DNA of 64,000 nt. It comes from Anaerolineales bacterium HSG24. Lineage in GTDB: Bacteria > Chloroflexota > Anaerolineae > 4572-78 > J111. Shown piece after piece: positions 7,538 to 16,689 of the stretch. The translations under genes were made by a program, and so were the position numbers. The stretch is taken from assembly GCA_030377895.1 (NCBI GenBank), contig JAUCGB010000003.1, positions 21,961 to 85,960 on the forward strand, given 5' to 3'. Each line of letters starts with the position of its first letter. Within the stretch, counting starts at the first letter, position 1. The notes under the pieces are model-generated. The model did not search any database and was not told the origin of the DNA. It saw only the letters and a list, made by a program, of their open reading frames with translations.

Positions 7538-8647
7538 ATGCAAATAGGGATTGATGCAAGGTTAGTGTTCTATAATCACGCCGGAATTGGTCAATATATT
7601 ATAAGACTTATTGAATCTCTGGCGAGAAAACACTCTGATGAGGATAAGTTTGTTATTTTGCAAAGCCGCAAAGATAAGGCCAATAGTATTCAAGCTAATG
7701 GATTTGATCGTAAATCATTGTGGACCCCTAGTCATAATCGTTTTGAACAGTTTGCCCTTAGCTTTGAGGTTTCTCGTCTCGGTCTTGATTTGCTTCATAG
7801 CCCCGATTTTATCCCTCCTTTTAGGCGTAACTGTAAATCGGTCATCACCGTTCACGATTTGGCTTTTTTACTATACCCCCATTTTTTAACCAAAGAGAGC
7901 GCGCGTTACTACGGTCAAATCGACCATGCTTGGCGAAACACCGACCATATTATAGCGGTTTCGGAAGCGACCAAACAGGATAGCATTAAAATGTTGGGCG
8001 TACCCGAAAGTAAAATAACCGTGATTCATGAAGCCGCTAACCCCATCTATAAACCGCTTCCAACTGATGAGGCCAAACAGTACGTCAAAAAACGGTATAA
8101 ACTGGACAGGGACTTTATCCTGTTTGTGAGTACCATTGAACCCCGCAAAAATCTACCCGGCCTGCTTCAAGCCTATCGCTGTTTGCTCGACGATTATAAG
8201 CGCAATGAGATGCTTGTCCTCGCCGGAGGGAATGGCTGGTTATGGGAAGAGGTCTATGAAACGGTTGACCGACTTAACTTAAATTCACACGTTTCCTTTT
8301 TAGGGCATGTTCCCTCCGAGGATTTAGTCTATATCTACAACGCGGCCAATTTATTTGTCCATCCCGCCTTTTACGAAGGCTTCGGTCTGCCCCCACTTGA
8401 GGCCATGAGCTGTGGTGTACCCGTCATTGTCTCGAATACCTCCGCCTTTCCCGAAGTAGTCGGTGATGCGGGGATCATGATTAACCCGCATGATCTGGAT
8501 GGCCTGACTGTCGCCATGTGGCGAATTTTAACCGAGCCAGAGCTAAGTGAGAAGTTGGTTAAAAAAGGGTTCAAACGAGCCAAAAGCTTCTCTTGGGATC
8601 GGGCAGCAGAAGAGACTTTAGCCGTTTATCACCAAGTTTGTGACTAG
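7538..8647 (+). CDS. GT4-family (GT-B fold) glycosyltransferase
   Basis: 369 aa. The N-terminal half has MQIGIDARLV...GIGQYI and TVHDLAFLLYP; the C-terminal half has FILFVSTIEPRKNLPGLLQAY and the GT4 donor-site motif HPAFYEGFGLPPLEAMSCGVPVIVSNTSAFPEV, with the two catalytic-site Glu residues of E-x7-E. Such enzymes transfer hexose from a nucleotide sugar in polysaccharide or glycolipid synthesis. GAGGTGAATA lies upstream of the ATG. It is followed after 12 bases by a second glycosyltransferase, so the two probably act in one pathway; the product is unknown. Confidence 0.9.
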   Translation: MQIGIDARLVFYNHAGIGQYIIRLIESLARKHSDEDKFVILQSRKDKANSIQANGFDRKSLWTPSHNRFEQFALSFEVSRLGLDLLHSPDFIPPFRRNCKSVITVHDLAFLLYPHFLTKESARYYGQIDHAWRNTDHIIAVSEATKQDSIKMLGVPESKITVIHEAANPIYKPLPTDEAKQYVKKRYKLDRDFILFVSTIEPRKNLPGLLQAYRCLLDDYKRNEMLVLAGGNGWLWEEVYETVDRLNLNSHVSFLGHVPSEDLVYIYNAANLFVHPAFYEGFGLPPLEAMSCGVPVIVSNTSAFPEVVGDAGIMINPHDLDGLTVAMWRILTEPELSEKLVKKGFKRAKSFSWDRAAEETLAVYHQVCD

Positions 8648-8659
8648 GGCGAATTCGCT

Positions 8660-9862
8660 ATTCATATATTACTGCTAACCCCTCAACGTCCCTACCCGCC
8701 TCATCAAGGGACCACACTCCGTAACTTTAACCTAATTAAAGAGTTGGTTAAACGCCACACTGTTTGTGTATTAACTTTTCTTGAACCGGATCAAAATCCA
8801 GTCGATTCTGGCCCCTTGGTCGAATGGTGCGACTGGGTCGAGACGCTTCCTGTTCCTCAACGTTCCACCGCCTTGCGATTGCGTCAAATGGTGACGACCA
8901 AGCGTCCAGATATGAGTTGGCGTTTATGGTCGCCCGACTTTGCCAATCGTTTGCAAATCATTTTGAGCGAACAGTCGTTTGATGTCGTAGAAATCGAAGG
9001 CATCGAAATGGCCCCTTATCTACCTTTTATTGAGCAAGCCATCCCCAAACCCCTAATTATTTACGATGCTCATAACGCCGAGTGGATTTTGCAATATCGG
9101 GCTTGGCTGGCTGACCGTAAAAATCCACGGCGCTGGCCTGCCGCGCTCTACAGTGCGATACAGTGGCGACGGTTGTGGCGGTACGAAGCCGACTTATTGA
9201 ATCGAGTTGACCATACCATTGCCATGTCCGAGCCGGATCAGAACGCCTTACAAAAAGTTGCCGCTTACGCGCCTATGACGATTGTGCCAAACGGCGTTGA
9301 CCTCGTGAGCTACGGACAGTTTGCTGGTCAGCCGATCTCGTATGATTTGTTATTTACTGGCAAGATGGATTTTCGACCCAACATTGATGCCGTCCTCTGG
9401 TTTTCCGAGTATGTGTTACCCCTGATTCATGCTCAACGCCCCGAAACCACACTGGCAATTGTCGGTCAACGTCCACACCCACGACTTGATAGGATACGCT
9501 CGATACCGAATGTAACTGTCACTGGTTTTGTGGATGATGTGCGTCCTTATTTGGCTGGAGCAACCGTTTATGTCGCCCCGTTGCGAGTGGGCGGTGGGAC
9601 TCGTCTCAAACTTATGGAAGCCATGGCCATCGGCTGTCCGATTGTCTCTACCACCGTTGGGGCAGAGGGATTTCCGGCTCGCCATAATCAAGAACTACTC
9701 CTCGCCGACCAACCCGCTGAGTTCGCCAAGGCGGTCTTAGCCTTACTCAACCAACCTCAGCGCCGGGCCGAGCTAGGCCAAATGGGAAGAATCTTCGCCT
9801 ACACCCATTATGGATGGGATCGGTTAGTGCCTCAGTTGGAGCAGATATACCATTTTCCTTGA
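8660..9862 (+). CDS. GT4-like glycosyltransferase, probable ATT start
   Basis: The conserved N-terminus of this family, IHILLLTPQRPYPPHQGTT followed by RNFNLIKELVKRH, is encoded upstream of the first ATG (8744). It is in frame back to the stop codon at 8645. The residue expected to be Met is encoded by ATT at 8660, with AGGG about ten bases before it; CTG at 8672 is the alternative. Starting at 8744 would remove the first Rossmann strand. The C-terminal half has the donor-site motif YVAPLRVGGGTRLKLMEAMAIGCPIVSTTVGAEG. With the ATT start it is 400 aa. ATT starts are rare and usually inefficient, so low expression is possible; a base error creating ATT from ATG is the other explanation. Confidence 0.78.
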   Translation: MHILLLTPQRPYPPHQGTTLRNFNLIKELVKRHTVCVLTFLEPDQNPVDSGPLVEWCDWVETLPVPQRSTALRLRQMVTTKRPDMSWRLWSPDFANRLQIILSEQSFDVVEIEGIEMAPYLPFIEQAIPKPLIIYDAHNAEWILQYRAWLADRKNPRRWPAALYSAIQWRRLWRYEADLLNRVDHTIAMSEPDQNALQKVAAYAPMTIVPNGVDLVSYGQFAGQPISYDLLFTGKMDFRPNIDAVLWFSEYVLPLIHAQRPETTLAIVGQRPHPRLDRIRSIPNVTVTGFVDDVRPYLAGATVYVAPLRVGGGTRLKLMEAMAIGCPIVSTTVGAEGFPARHNQELLLADQPAEFAKAVLALLNQPQRRAELGQMGRIFAYTHYGWDRLVPQLEQIYHFP

Positions 9863-9906
9863 ATATCAAAATATCAAAAGGCCTAACGGCCATGTTGACT
9901 GCTGGA

Positions 9907-10091
9907 CTTGCTACCCGATAAAGTGGCTTAGGGAAGACTAAAACAGGAACACAGAGTATTCACAGAGAAGCACAGAGTGACACAGAGTAATACAAAGGAA
10001 AAATAAATCGTTTTTTCTCTGTGAATCTCCGTGTTCCTCTGTGAAACTCTGTGTTAATTAGTTCAGATTAAATTTTCTGTCGGGTACTAAG
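9907..10091. repeat. Repeat family A, copy 3
   Basis: 185 bp, CTTGCTACCCGATA to TGTCGGGTACTAAG, same orientation as copy 1. The following 10092-10200 contains a GGGGGATTCCTCGCCTTCGG / CGGAATGACATGG motif also seen near 3530, 13510, 44330 and 58035. Confidence 0.85.
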
Positions 10092-10200
10092 ACTGCTGGA
10101 GAAAAAAGTTCCTCAAACTCATATCAGTCGGGGGATTCCTCGCCTTCGGCTCGGAATGACATGGGAAGTGCATCAGTCAACGGGGCATCACCTTGTCAAG

Positions 10201-12270
10201 CTACTCTCGCTTCAAAAGCATCAATGTTACATCATCACATTGGTGCGATTCTTCAGAGAACTGGTCAACCCAAGTCAAGATAGAATCCTGAATGACCTGA
10301 ATTGGAGACTCTGAATTGGCCTGAGCCGCTACCAAGAGACGTTGGTCGCCAAATAATTCATCCTGTTGGTTGGGAGTTTCGGTGATACCATCAGTATACA
10401 AAATCAACATGTCACTTGGAGCTAGTTCAACCGTTTTCGCTTCCCAACTGGCTTCCTCCAATATTCCTAATGGCATTCCAGTATTTCGTAATCCTTGCGA
10501 CTTAGGCAAACTCTGTAGCTTGCTTGGGGGTTGAGCTTTCAAAAGATAGGGGGGGTTATGACCAGCGTTGGCGTAAACCAATCGCCCGGTGGCAGGATCA
10601 AGGATACCATAAAAAACGGTGACAAACATCTTGTTACGGGTATCGGTCAAGATACGTCGGTTGGTCGCGGCCAGAACTAGGTCTGGCCGAGTCAGGTATT
10701 CACGGGCATAGGTCCGAATCAGGGTTTGACTCAAAGCCATAAATAGAGCCGCGCCCATACCTTTATCGGTAACATCAGCAATAACCAAACCCAAGTAGCT
10801 ATTAGGTAACTGTATTACGTCGTAGAAATCGCCCGATGTTTCTTTGCACGGTTTCAAAATAGCAGTCAGTTGCCACCCTTCAATTTTGGGTAAGGTTTCG
10901 GGTATGAAGCTGGCTTGAACTTGCCAAGCAAGGGCTAATTCTTGGGTCAATTTTTGATGTTCTAGGGTTTGCCGATACACCTCGGCTCGGTGCAAAGCAG
11001 AGGCTATTTGCTCGGACAGAACCTGCAAAGCTGGTCGCAAATCTGTTACAACATCCTCAAAATGTATGCTTTCCAGAACTAAACAGATGCCTCCCAAAGA
11101 TTTAGCCTCTTGGGTGGATAGAATGGGGGTAAGAACCACAGGGTATATGGTTGGCTCTCTAGTCCAAGGTAACTTGCACCCGGGTACAAAATGAATAGGT
11201 TGAGGGTCAGGAATCCACCAAGTCCAGATGTCTTCGCTTATCAAGGGCATATCTTGGGGTAATTGGAGTAAAATCTGGCCGGAAAAGAGGCGAATCTCGA
11301 CCTGGCGATACTGAAACATTTTAGGAACATAAATCTCCAATAATCGAGGCAAACAGGAAGTATCGGCTGGAAGGGCCGCAAAAATCGCTCGACCTAACTG
11401 TTCTAACTGAGCCAATTCGCGGGAGCGTTGTTGGCTTAACACCAATGTTTGACTCAATCGTCGAGCCAACAGGCTGGCCAAAAGAATGCCTCCCATCAAA
11501 AAAAGATAGGCTCCCAGACCCATTTGAGTGTATAGGGCTGCCGCTAAAATGCCAAAGAATATCGGAATATTAGATACAAGTAGAAATTTGATGATTTGCC
11601 GATTTAATTCTGCTAGATTATCTTGAAGTAATTGAGAGATAAGTTGAAAATAAATTCGAAAGGCCCACATAGACCAGAAAAAAAGTTCATTGAGCAAAAC
11701 AAAAATTAGAACAGCCAAAAGAGCCGGCCAAAGTACAGTCAGTGTCAGGTTTTGTAGAGGAAAATGTCCTCCCAACCACTGATACGCCCTCAAACTTAAC
11801 AAGAAACTTACTGTTTCTATCCCCATGTTAGCTATCAAATTACGGATCCAATTCCACCATTGATATCTTGAGGCAAATCGAGGCCATTTAGTGCCATAAG
11901 TTCCCAATATATTCAGGACATGCAACCATATAGCCGTTGGGCCAAACAGCAATGTAGCAGATACAATCACAATTGCTTCTAGGTCATTGCCCTCATAACT
12001 ATAGCTACCAGCTCGATTGCCAGTGATTTGAAAGAATGATAGCCGGCTGAATATAAAACTTAACCCTAGTAGAAGCAACAATATCGGCCATTGTCTGTAC
12101 ACTAAGTCCAGATTGGTTTCCCTCATCAACCAGCCGAGGCCAACAATAACAAAAGGCAAGGTGTAGAGCGTTCCAAATAATTCACCCAACAGTGAGACGC
12201 GATCGGGTTCGGCCAGTGTATCAACGTCGGGCCATAGTTTTTTGGCAAGAAGCGTTAAAAATTTCTTCAT
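10201..12270 (-). CDS. Membrane PP2C/SpoIIE-type phosphatase (RsbU-like)
   Basis: 689 aa. Residues about 30-275 form six to eight membrane segments; about 285-440 looks like a GAF-type sensor; about 455-689 is a SpoIIE-type PP2C phosphatase with ETSGDFYDVIQL, IADVTDKGMGAALFM, AGHNPPYLL and LILYTDGITETPN, the metal-binding Asp motifs. In partner switching this phosphatase dephosphorylates a STAS anti-anti-sigma factor in response to a signal. It overlaps the upstream kinase gene by four bases (ATGA), and the STAS gene lies just above, so the three proteins form one module. No alternative sigma factor adjoins it. Confidence 0.88.
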   Translation of the reverse strand: MKKFLTLLAKKLWPDVDTLAEPDRVSLLGELFGTLYTLPFVIVGLGWLMRETNLDLVYRQWPILLLLLGLSFIFSRLSFFQITGNRAGSYSYEGNDLEAIVIVSATLLFGPTAIWLHVLNILGTYGTKWPRFASRYQWWNWIRNLIANMGIETVSFLLSLRAYQWLGGHFPLQNLTLTVLWPALLAVLIFVLLNELFFWSMWAFRIYFQLISQLLQDNLAELNRQIIKFLLVSNIPIFFGILAAALYTQMGLGAYLFLMGGILLASLLARRLSQTLVLSQQRSRELAQLEQLGRAIFAALPADTSCLPRLLEIYVPKMFQYRQVEIRLFSGQILLQLPQDMPLISEDIWTWWIPDPQPIHFVPGCKLPWTREPTIYPVVLTPILSTQEAKSLGGICLVLESIHFEDVVTDLRPALQVLSEQIASALHRAEVYRQTLEHQKLTQELALAWQVQASFIPETLPKIEGWQLTAILKPCKETSGDFYDVIQLPNSYLGLVIADVTDKGMGAALFMALSQTLIRTYAREYLTRPDLVLAATNRRILTDTRNKMFVTVFYGILDPATGRLVYANAGHNPPYLLKAQPPSKLQSLPKSQGLRNTGMPLGILEEASWEAKTVELAPSDMLILYTDGITETPNQQDELFGDQRLLVAAQANSESPIQVIQDSILTWVDQFSEESHQCDDVTLMLLKRE

Positions 12271-12689
12271 AGACGGTGCTTGAATAGAATCAACTGGTTG
12301 CCTTCGGGCGTACCAAATTTGAACTCAATACTATCGACCAATTTGCGGATACAGAACACCCCCATACCCCGCGATGATCGTTCCGGCAAAGGAGCCTGGG
12401 TGTCTAGTTCGGTAACTTGGGAAGGGTCAAATGGCATGCCTTGATCATAAATAATGACCTGCAAGCCATCTTTTTGGAGGTGATAAGTCAGATGAATTTG
12501 TCCTCGACCTTCACCGCCATAGGCATGTTCTATAATATTGGTGCAGGCTTCGTCTACGGCCATTTGTACGGCATAAGTGGCCCGGTCGTCTAACCCTGCC
12601 TGAACGGCGGCCTGATTGATAAAACCATCTATTTTGGCTAAATTTTCAAAATGACCTGAAACCGTGAGTTGATTTTCGGAAATTGTCAT
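12267..12689 (-). CDS. RsbW-like anti-sigma factor / serine kinase
   Basis: 140 aa GHKL ATPase domain: N-box AVDEACTNIIEHAYGG, G1 box YDQGMPFDPS and G2 box SSRGMGVFCIRKLVDS. RsbW-type proteins hold a sigma factor inactive and phosphorylate the STAS partner. It overlaps the phosphatase start by four bases, giving translational coupling, and lies 155 bases downstream of the STAS gene with a hairpin and terminator-like sequence between. Confidence 0.88.
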   Translation of the reverse strand: MTISENQLTVSGHFENLAKIDGFINQAAVQAGLDDRATYAVQMAVDEACTNIIEHAYGGEGRGQIHLTYHLQKDGLQVIIYDQGMPFDPSQVTELDTQAPLPERSSRGMGVFCIRKLVDSIEFKFGTPEGNQLILFKHRL

Positions 12690-12699
12690 AGGATTCGGA

Positions 12700-12740
12700 A
12701 TTAAATAAGTTGTGTATTAGTTTTACACAACTTATTTAAT
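12700..12740. repeat. Short perfect palindrome, family E end-like
   Basis: Seventeen-base arms ATTAAATAAGTTGTGTA and their complement with a 7-base loop. The arm resembles the outer end of family E (GGAATTAAATAAGTTGC at 61101), so this may be two E ends without a core. Confidence 0.55.
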
Positions 12741-12754
12741 TTACCTATGACACC

Positions 12755-12803
12755 AAAAAAAGCCGTCACTCTGGCTAAAAAGCAGATAGGGATGGCTTTT
12801 TTT
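12755..12803 (-). terminator. Terminator-like hairpin between rsbV-like and rsbW-like genes
   Basis: AAAAAAAGCC at one side and GGCTTTTTTT at the other, with an imperfect inner stem. It is symmetric, so it could act on either strand; on the minus strand it would reduce read-through from the STAS gene. Confidence 0.5.
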
Positions 12804-12844
12804 GATGTCGTTAAAGTGAATAGAAGTAAAAATAGAAGCTACTA

Positions 12845-13180
12845 CTAGAAGCTACCCACTGCCTCAATGTCGTTATCGAATATTTTGAATAGAGGTTTTA
12901 ACCCGGTTAGGTCCAGAACCTCCTCTATCTTGAGCGGGAGTTCAGCCAAAACTAGTTCACCCCGTTTCAAATATCTGCAAGTTTTCTGGGTATCAACTAA
13001 TTCTCCCAACCCAGCGCTAGAAATGAAGGTAACATCTTTCATGTTTAAAACAATTTTATAGCGACCTGCATCCTTAATTGAGGCCAGAGTTTGGGCCAAG
13101 ATTTTTACAGTTGAACTATCTATTCTACCTTCAGCGATGACGACATCGCATCGACGTAAATTTTTTGTCGTAACTTTCAT
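12845..13180 (-). CDS. STAS-domain anti-anti-sigma factor (RsbV-like)
   Basis: 111 aa with the STAS core: VVIAEGRIDSSTVKIL, then IVLNMKDVTFISSAGLGELVDT, where SSAG carries the phosphorylatable serine. The role is to sequester the RsbW-like kinase when dephosphorylated by the RsbU-like phosphatase. A strong AGGAGGGG lies before the ATG. It is the first gene of the minus-strand module 13180-10201. Confidence 0.9.
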   Translation of the reverse strand: MKVTTKNLRRCDVVIAEGRIDSSTVKILAQTLASIKDAGRYKIVLNMKDVTFISSAGLGELVDTQKTCRYLKRGELVLAELPLKIEEVLDLTGLKPLFKIFDNDIEAVGSF

Positions 13181-13300
13181 TATCCCCTCCTAAGCAAAGT
13201 GAGATTATTCAAAAATTTATCGTTTCTCAAAAAAACAAAATTCTGGAAACGGATTGCGTCGCGCTCAGTTTTTTCGTGTTAATTCTATCCTAAAAAGCTA

Positions 13301-13411
13301 TACAGCCCTTCAGAAAAAGATTTTCACGTGACGCTACAAGCGTCACCTACGATAATTGGAGGTCACGCTTGTAGCGTGACAATAACCTGAAAAAGATTAT
13401 CTGAAAGACTA
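13301..13411. repeat. Repeat family D-like element flanked by TA
   Basis: Starts TACAGCCCTTCAG and ends TTATCTGAAAGACTA, with TA on both outer sides (13299-13300 and 13412-13413). The right end matches the 98-bp family D elements at 36094 and 52545. The core is different and carries the GACGCTACAAGCGTC palindrome of family H. It lies in the 388-base gap between the STAS gene and der; the remaining sequence there shows no gene. Confidence 0.65.
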
Positions 13412-13568
13412 TAGCTTGATGAATCGACAAACTTTTGATTATTAAGTAATGTAACAACGGATTATACTGTCACCAAGAAAATAGAGCAAGCAAAAACTCA
13501 ATTGCTATCTTGGGTAACGCTCAGTGACATGGCCCAAACGAAGACACTCTTTTGCTTCACTCATTATT

Positions 13569-14981
13569 CTACAAATCCCTCTCATTACGATTTCGGAAAA
13601 TAAGGCGTAAGGGAGTGCCTAAAAAATCGTAGCTGGCCCGAATCTGATTCTCCAAATATCGCTGATAGGTAAAATGAACCAGAGACCTATCGTTGACAAA
13701 AAAGACGAAGGTCGGTGGATCGACTCCGGCTTGGGTAACATAAAAGAATTTGAGACGATAGCGTTGCCCACCTTTGGGAGGATGTTTCGCTACAGCTTCT
13801 CGCAATAAGCGATTTAGCTGTCCGGTAGAGATACGCCGTAGCCGCTCTTCTTGTACTCGCAGAGCCAAGTCCAAAACTTTATCGACTCGTTGTCCGGTTA
13901 AAGCAGAGATGAACAAAATTGGCACGTAGTCCATAAACTGTAGCTCGGCTCGAAGCAGCTTGGTAAATTCGTTGATGGTGTAGGTGTCTTTATCGTCGAT
14001 GGTATCCCATTTATTAACGATAACTACTACACTTTTGTTCTCCTCCAAAATATATCCAGCAATATGGGCATCTTGGGCGGCGACCATCTCTCCGGCATCA
14101 ACAAGCAACAAGCAGACCTCGGTGCGATTAACGGCTTTAACTGTTCGCAAGAAACTATGTTTTTCCACGCCCGGCTCGATTTTACCGCGCCGCCGAATTC
14201 CGGCGGTGTCGATAAGGGTTAGATCGAATCCTTTGTACTTAATATGGGTATCAATCGCATCGCGGGTGGTGCCAGCCACATCCGACACAATGACCCGCTC
14301 CTCACCGAGCAGTTTGTTCAACAACGACGACTTGCCGACGTTAGGCCGCCCCAAAATGGCAATTTTTATATCTTCCTCTTCTTCCTCTTCTTCCTCGCTC
14401 ATGGGGAACGATTCAACCACCATGTCTAACAGATCGCCGGTTCCTGTGCCATGCATGGCCGATATTGGAATTGGGTCATCTAAGCCGACAGCATAAAACT
14501 CGACTGCATTTTCGCGGCGTTGTTTGTTGTCGGCTTTGTTGACCGCGAGGATGACCGGCTTTTTGGTGCGACGTAGATGTTCGGCCACATCCTCGTCGGT
14601 ATTGGTCAGGCCAGTTTCGCCATCAACCAAAAAGACAATCACATCAGCCTCATTAATGGCGATGAGAATCTGCTCTCGAATCTCGGTTAAAAAAAGACGG
14701 CTTTCTGACCCAGCTTGAAAGCCGACCTTGTTGGTTGGTTTAGATTTGCCTCGTTCTCGATGCCGTTTTTCTTGGGCTGAGTTGTCAAATTCCAAGCCAC
14801 CAGTATCAATCAGGATAAAATCTCGTCCACCCCAGTCGGCGTTGCCGTATAGCCGGTCTCGAGTTGTACCGGCTAAATCTTCAACAATTGCTTTACGTTG
14901 TCCAACCATGCGGTTAAATAGGGTCGATTTACCGACGTTGGGTCGCCCAACTAGAGCGACAACAGGTTTTTGTTTACTCAT
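13569..14981 (-). CDS. der: Ribosome-assembly GTPase Der (EngA)
   Basis: 470 aa with two tandem GTPase domains: G1 motifs GRPNVGKST near the N-terminus and GRPNVGKSS near residue 212, G3 DTGG and DTAG, G4 NKAD and NKWD, then a C-terminal KH-like domain (PPTFVFFVNDRSLVHFTYQRYLENQIR). Der acts in 50S subunit maturation. The first domain has an insertion of about 30 residues rich in Arg/Lys after DTGG, and the inter-domain linker is a run of glutamates (EEEEEEEE). It appears to be monocistronic. Confidence 0.96.
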   Translation of the reverse strand: MSKQKPVVALVGRPNVGKSTLFNRMVGQRKAIVEDLAGTTRDRLYGNADWGGRDFILIDTGGLEFDNSAQEKRHRERGKSKPTNKVGFQAGSESRLFLTEIREQILIAINEADVIVFLVDGETGLTNTDEDVAEHLRRTKKPVILAVNKADNKQRRENAVEFYAVGLDDPIPISAMHGTGTGDLLDMVVESFPMSEEEEEEEEDIKIAILGRPNVGKSSLLNKLLGEERVIVSDVAGTTRDAIDTHIKYKGFDLTLIDTAGIRRRGKIEPGVEKHSFLRTVKAVNRTEVCLLLVDAGEMVAAQDAHIAGYILEENKSVVVIVNKWDTIDDKDTYTINEFTKLLRAELQFMDYVPILFISALTGQRVDKVLDLALRVQEERLRRISTGQLNRLLREAVAKHPPKGGQRYRLKFFYVTQAGVDPPTFVFFVNDRSLVHFTYQRYLENQIRASYDFLGTPLRLIFRNRNERDL

Positions 14982-15011
14982 AAAATTACTGAACCTTTTT
15001 TAGTAGGTGTT

Positions 15012-15117
15012 GCCTTCGACAAATCTTGTCGAAGGCGGAACACGCAAATTATTTAATTCCGTGTACTTAGCCAAAACTCTGTGTTTATGCCTAAATCACT
15101 TTGTCGGGTAGCCATTG
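15012..15117. repeat. Degenerate repeat ends upstream of der
   Basis: A GCCTTCGACAA/TTGTCGAAGGC hairpin (family E core) at 15012-15036, AAATTATTTAATTCCG at 15047-15062 (E outer end), and TTTGTCGGGTAGC near 15100 (family A end). These look like remnants of decayed elements. Confidence 0.45.
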
Positions 15118-15118
15118 C

Positions 15119-16477
15119 TTATGGTTTAATTTTTGCAATCAGTTGCCAAACGAGTACACTCACCACCATGACGCTCAGGCTGATGGTGGTGATACCGAGC
15201 AATTGGGCTTGCAGTTGACCTAACCATGCCCCACCGACCAGCAGACCACTGACCGCAGGTTCGGTGGCGGACAGGTCGAGACTGTTCCAGCCCTGTCCTG
15301 ATTGCCCATTTGCCAATAGGGGGATGAGCAGGAGGCCGAGCAGACCGCTCAGGCCGTAGGTGGCGATAATGCCCGATGTGTCGGTCAGCATGAGTCGATG
15401 CTCAAACAGGTAGATGGTCGGTGGTAACAGCAGGCCAAGGAGTAGCCCGCTGATCACCACCACCCACGGCGACAGAAACGGCGCGCCGGCCAGAGTCAGC
15501 ACTAGTCCCGCTCCAAAGCCACGCCCGACCATGAGCGGGTTGAGTTGATTGGTGGTCAGCCAGCTATATAAGGCCACCGTTAGCATGGTCGAAAACGCGC
15601 CCAACATCCCATTGACTGCGGCTTGGGGTGGTGAGATGTTGACCGCAGTAGGAGTGTGAACGCCCGCGCTCATACCAAACCAGCCAACCAGCATCAGCCC
15701 CGCACCGAGCAGACTTAATATCGGCAGATAGGCGGAGGGCATAGGCGGTGAGAGCGGTTCGACCTCGTCTGACTGTTCAGTCGGCGAATCGGGGAACAGT
15801 TGCGGTCGGATAGGGTAGCTGATGAGGCCAGTCAGGGTGATGAGGCTACCAGTCAAGAAGATGAGACTGGCTCCACCAAAATCGACCATGCCCTGTCCTA
15901 GATTAAGGCTCAGTCCCAATTGCGATAACCAACCGCCTCCCCATACCCAATTACCGAGAATCGGATAAACGATGGCTCCAATCAACAGAGCCATGATCAT
16001 GTATGCCAGCCAGTTCGGCCTTTTCAGGGAGGATACCGTATCGTCAGCAATCATGATTTGGCGATGGAGTAAACCGGCCACTGGCAACATGGCAACGAGA
16101 CCGACCAACGCGGCATGGCTCAAAAACAGTTGGAGCGCGCCCAGCGTGTTGGCCTCGCCGGTCAAAAACCAGCCTTGTAATGCGACCAAGCCCCACGCGC
16201 GGGCCTGCTCCATCGGCATAGAATCGGGGACTGGATACCATTCCCAATAGAGGCCATGCAGGTCGGGATGTGGGGTCACTTGGGCGATGCCGCCAAACTG
16301 AAAGGCGAATCCGACGGCGAAGTAGGCCAGCAGAGCTACACCCCAACTCATCAACAACGTGACGAAACCATCGGGGGCATGTTTTTCGGGCAGGCTACTG
16401 GCGAGGAGCAACATCAACCCAAGCGGTAGGCACAGGGTCAACGCGGCGGGGAGTAGATTGGTTATGTCAGGAGTCAT
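15119..16477 (-). CDS. Divergent Amt/Rh-family membrane protein lacking both pore histidines
   Basis: 452 aa from the chosen ATG at 16477, with about 11 membrane segments. Amt hallmarks remain: GNWVWGGGWLSQLG, GMVDFGGASLIFLTGS and NPLMVGRGFGAGLV. The first pore His of AmtB (DFAGGTVVH) is Phe207 here and the second (GVHG) is Tyr374 in IIATYGLSG, so the twin-His pair is absent. It also carries an acidic, Pro-rich loop (about 229-249). An ATG 69 bases upstream is in frame, but its extra 23 codons fall in repeat-derived DNA, so I prefer 16477. It may carry another substrate, act as a sensor, or be inactive; no GlnK gene adjoins it. Confidence 0.7.
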   Translation of the reverse strand: MTPDITNLLPAALTLCLPLGLMLLLASSLPEKHAPDGFVTLLMSWGVALLAYFAVGFAFQFGGIAQVTPHPDLHGLYWEWYPVPDSMPMEQARAWGLVALQGWFLTGEANTLGALQLFLSHAALVGLVAMLPVAGLLHRQIMIADDTVSSLKRPNWLAYMIMALLIGAIVYPILGNWVWGGGWLSQLGLSLNLGQGMVDFGGASLIFLTGSLITLTGLISYPIRPQLFPDSPTEQSDEVEPLSPPMPSAYLPILSLLGAGLMLVGWFGMSAGVHTPTAVNISPPQAAVNGMLGAFSTMLTVALYSWLTTNQLNPLMVGRGFGAGLVLTLAGAPFLSPWVVVISGLLLGLLLPPTIYLFEHRLMLTDTSGIIATYGLSGLLGLLLIPLLANGQSGQGWNSLDLSATEPAVSGLLVGGAWLGQLQAQLLGITTISLSVMVVSVLVWQLIAKIKP

Positions 16478-16563
16478 GGTAAAATCATCTGGACGCAGAG
16501 CGATGGGAACAAGGTCATTCCGATGTCGAAGGCGAACTATCAGCATGCATAAGTTAATTAATG

Positions 16564-16660
16564 GGTAGTCTAGTCCTGCATAGGTAGTGGTCAGCTACCC
16601 GCAAGTTTAGAACTTGCGGGTAGCTAACGGATCCGGATCACTACTTCTGCACCATTACCA
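16564..16660. repeat. Repeat family B with CTACCCGC core
   Basis: Outer ends TAGTCCTGCATAGGTAGTGG and CACTACTTCTGCACCATTACC, with a central palindrome CTACCCGCAAGTT/AACTTGCGGGTAG at 16597-16623. The same palindrome core occurs in frame in both CHAT genes. A family E end (GAAGGCGAACTATCAGCATG) lies just left, at 16527-16546. Confidence 0.75.
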
Positions 16661-16689
16661 ATTAATGTTCATTCTAAGGTTTTATCATC

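Noticed and set aside
16478..16546. Upstream ATG giving the Amt-like protein 23 extra residues.
   Set aside because: The extra codons fall partly in a family E repeat end and there is no Shine-Dalgarno or family similarity.
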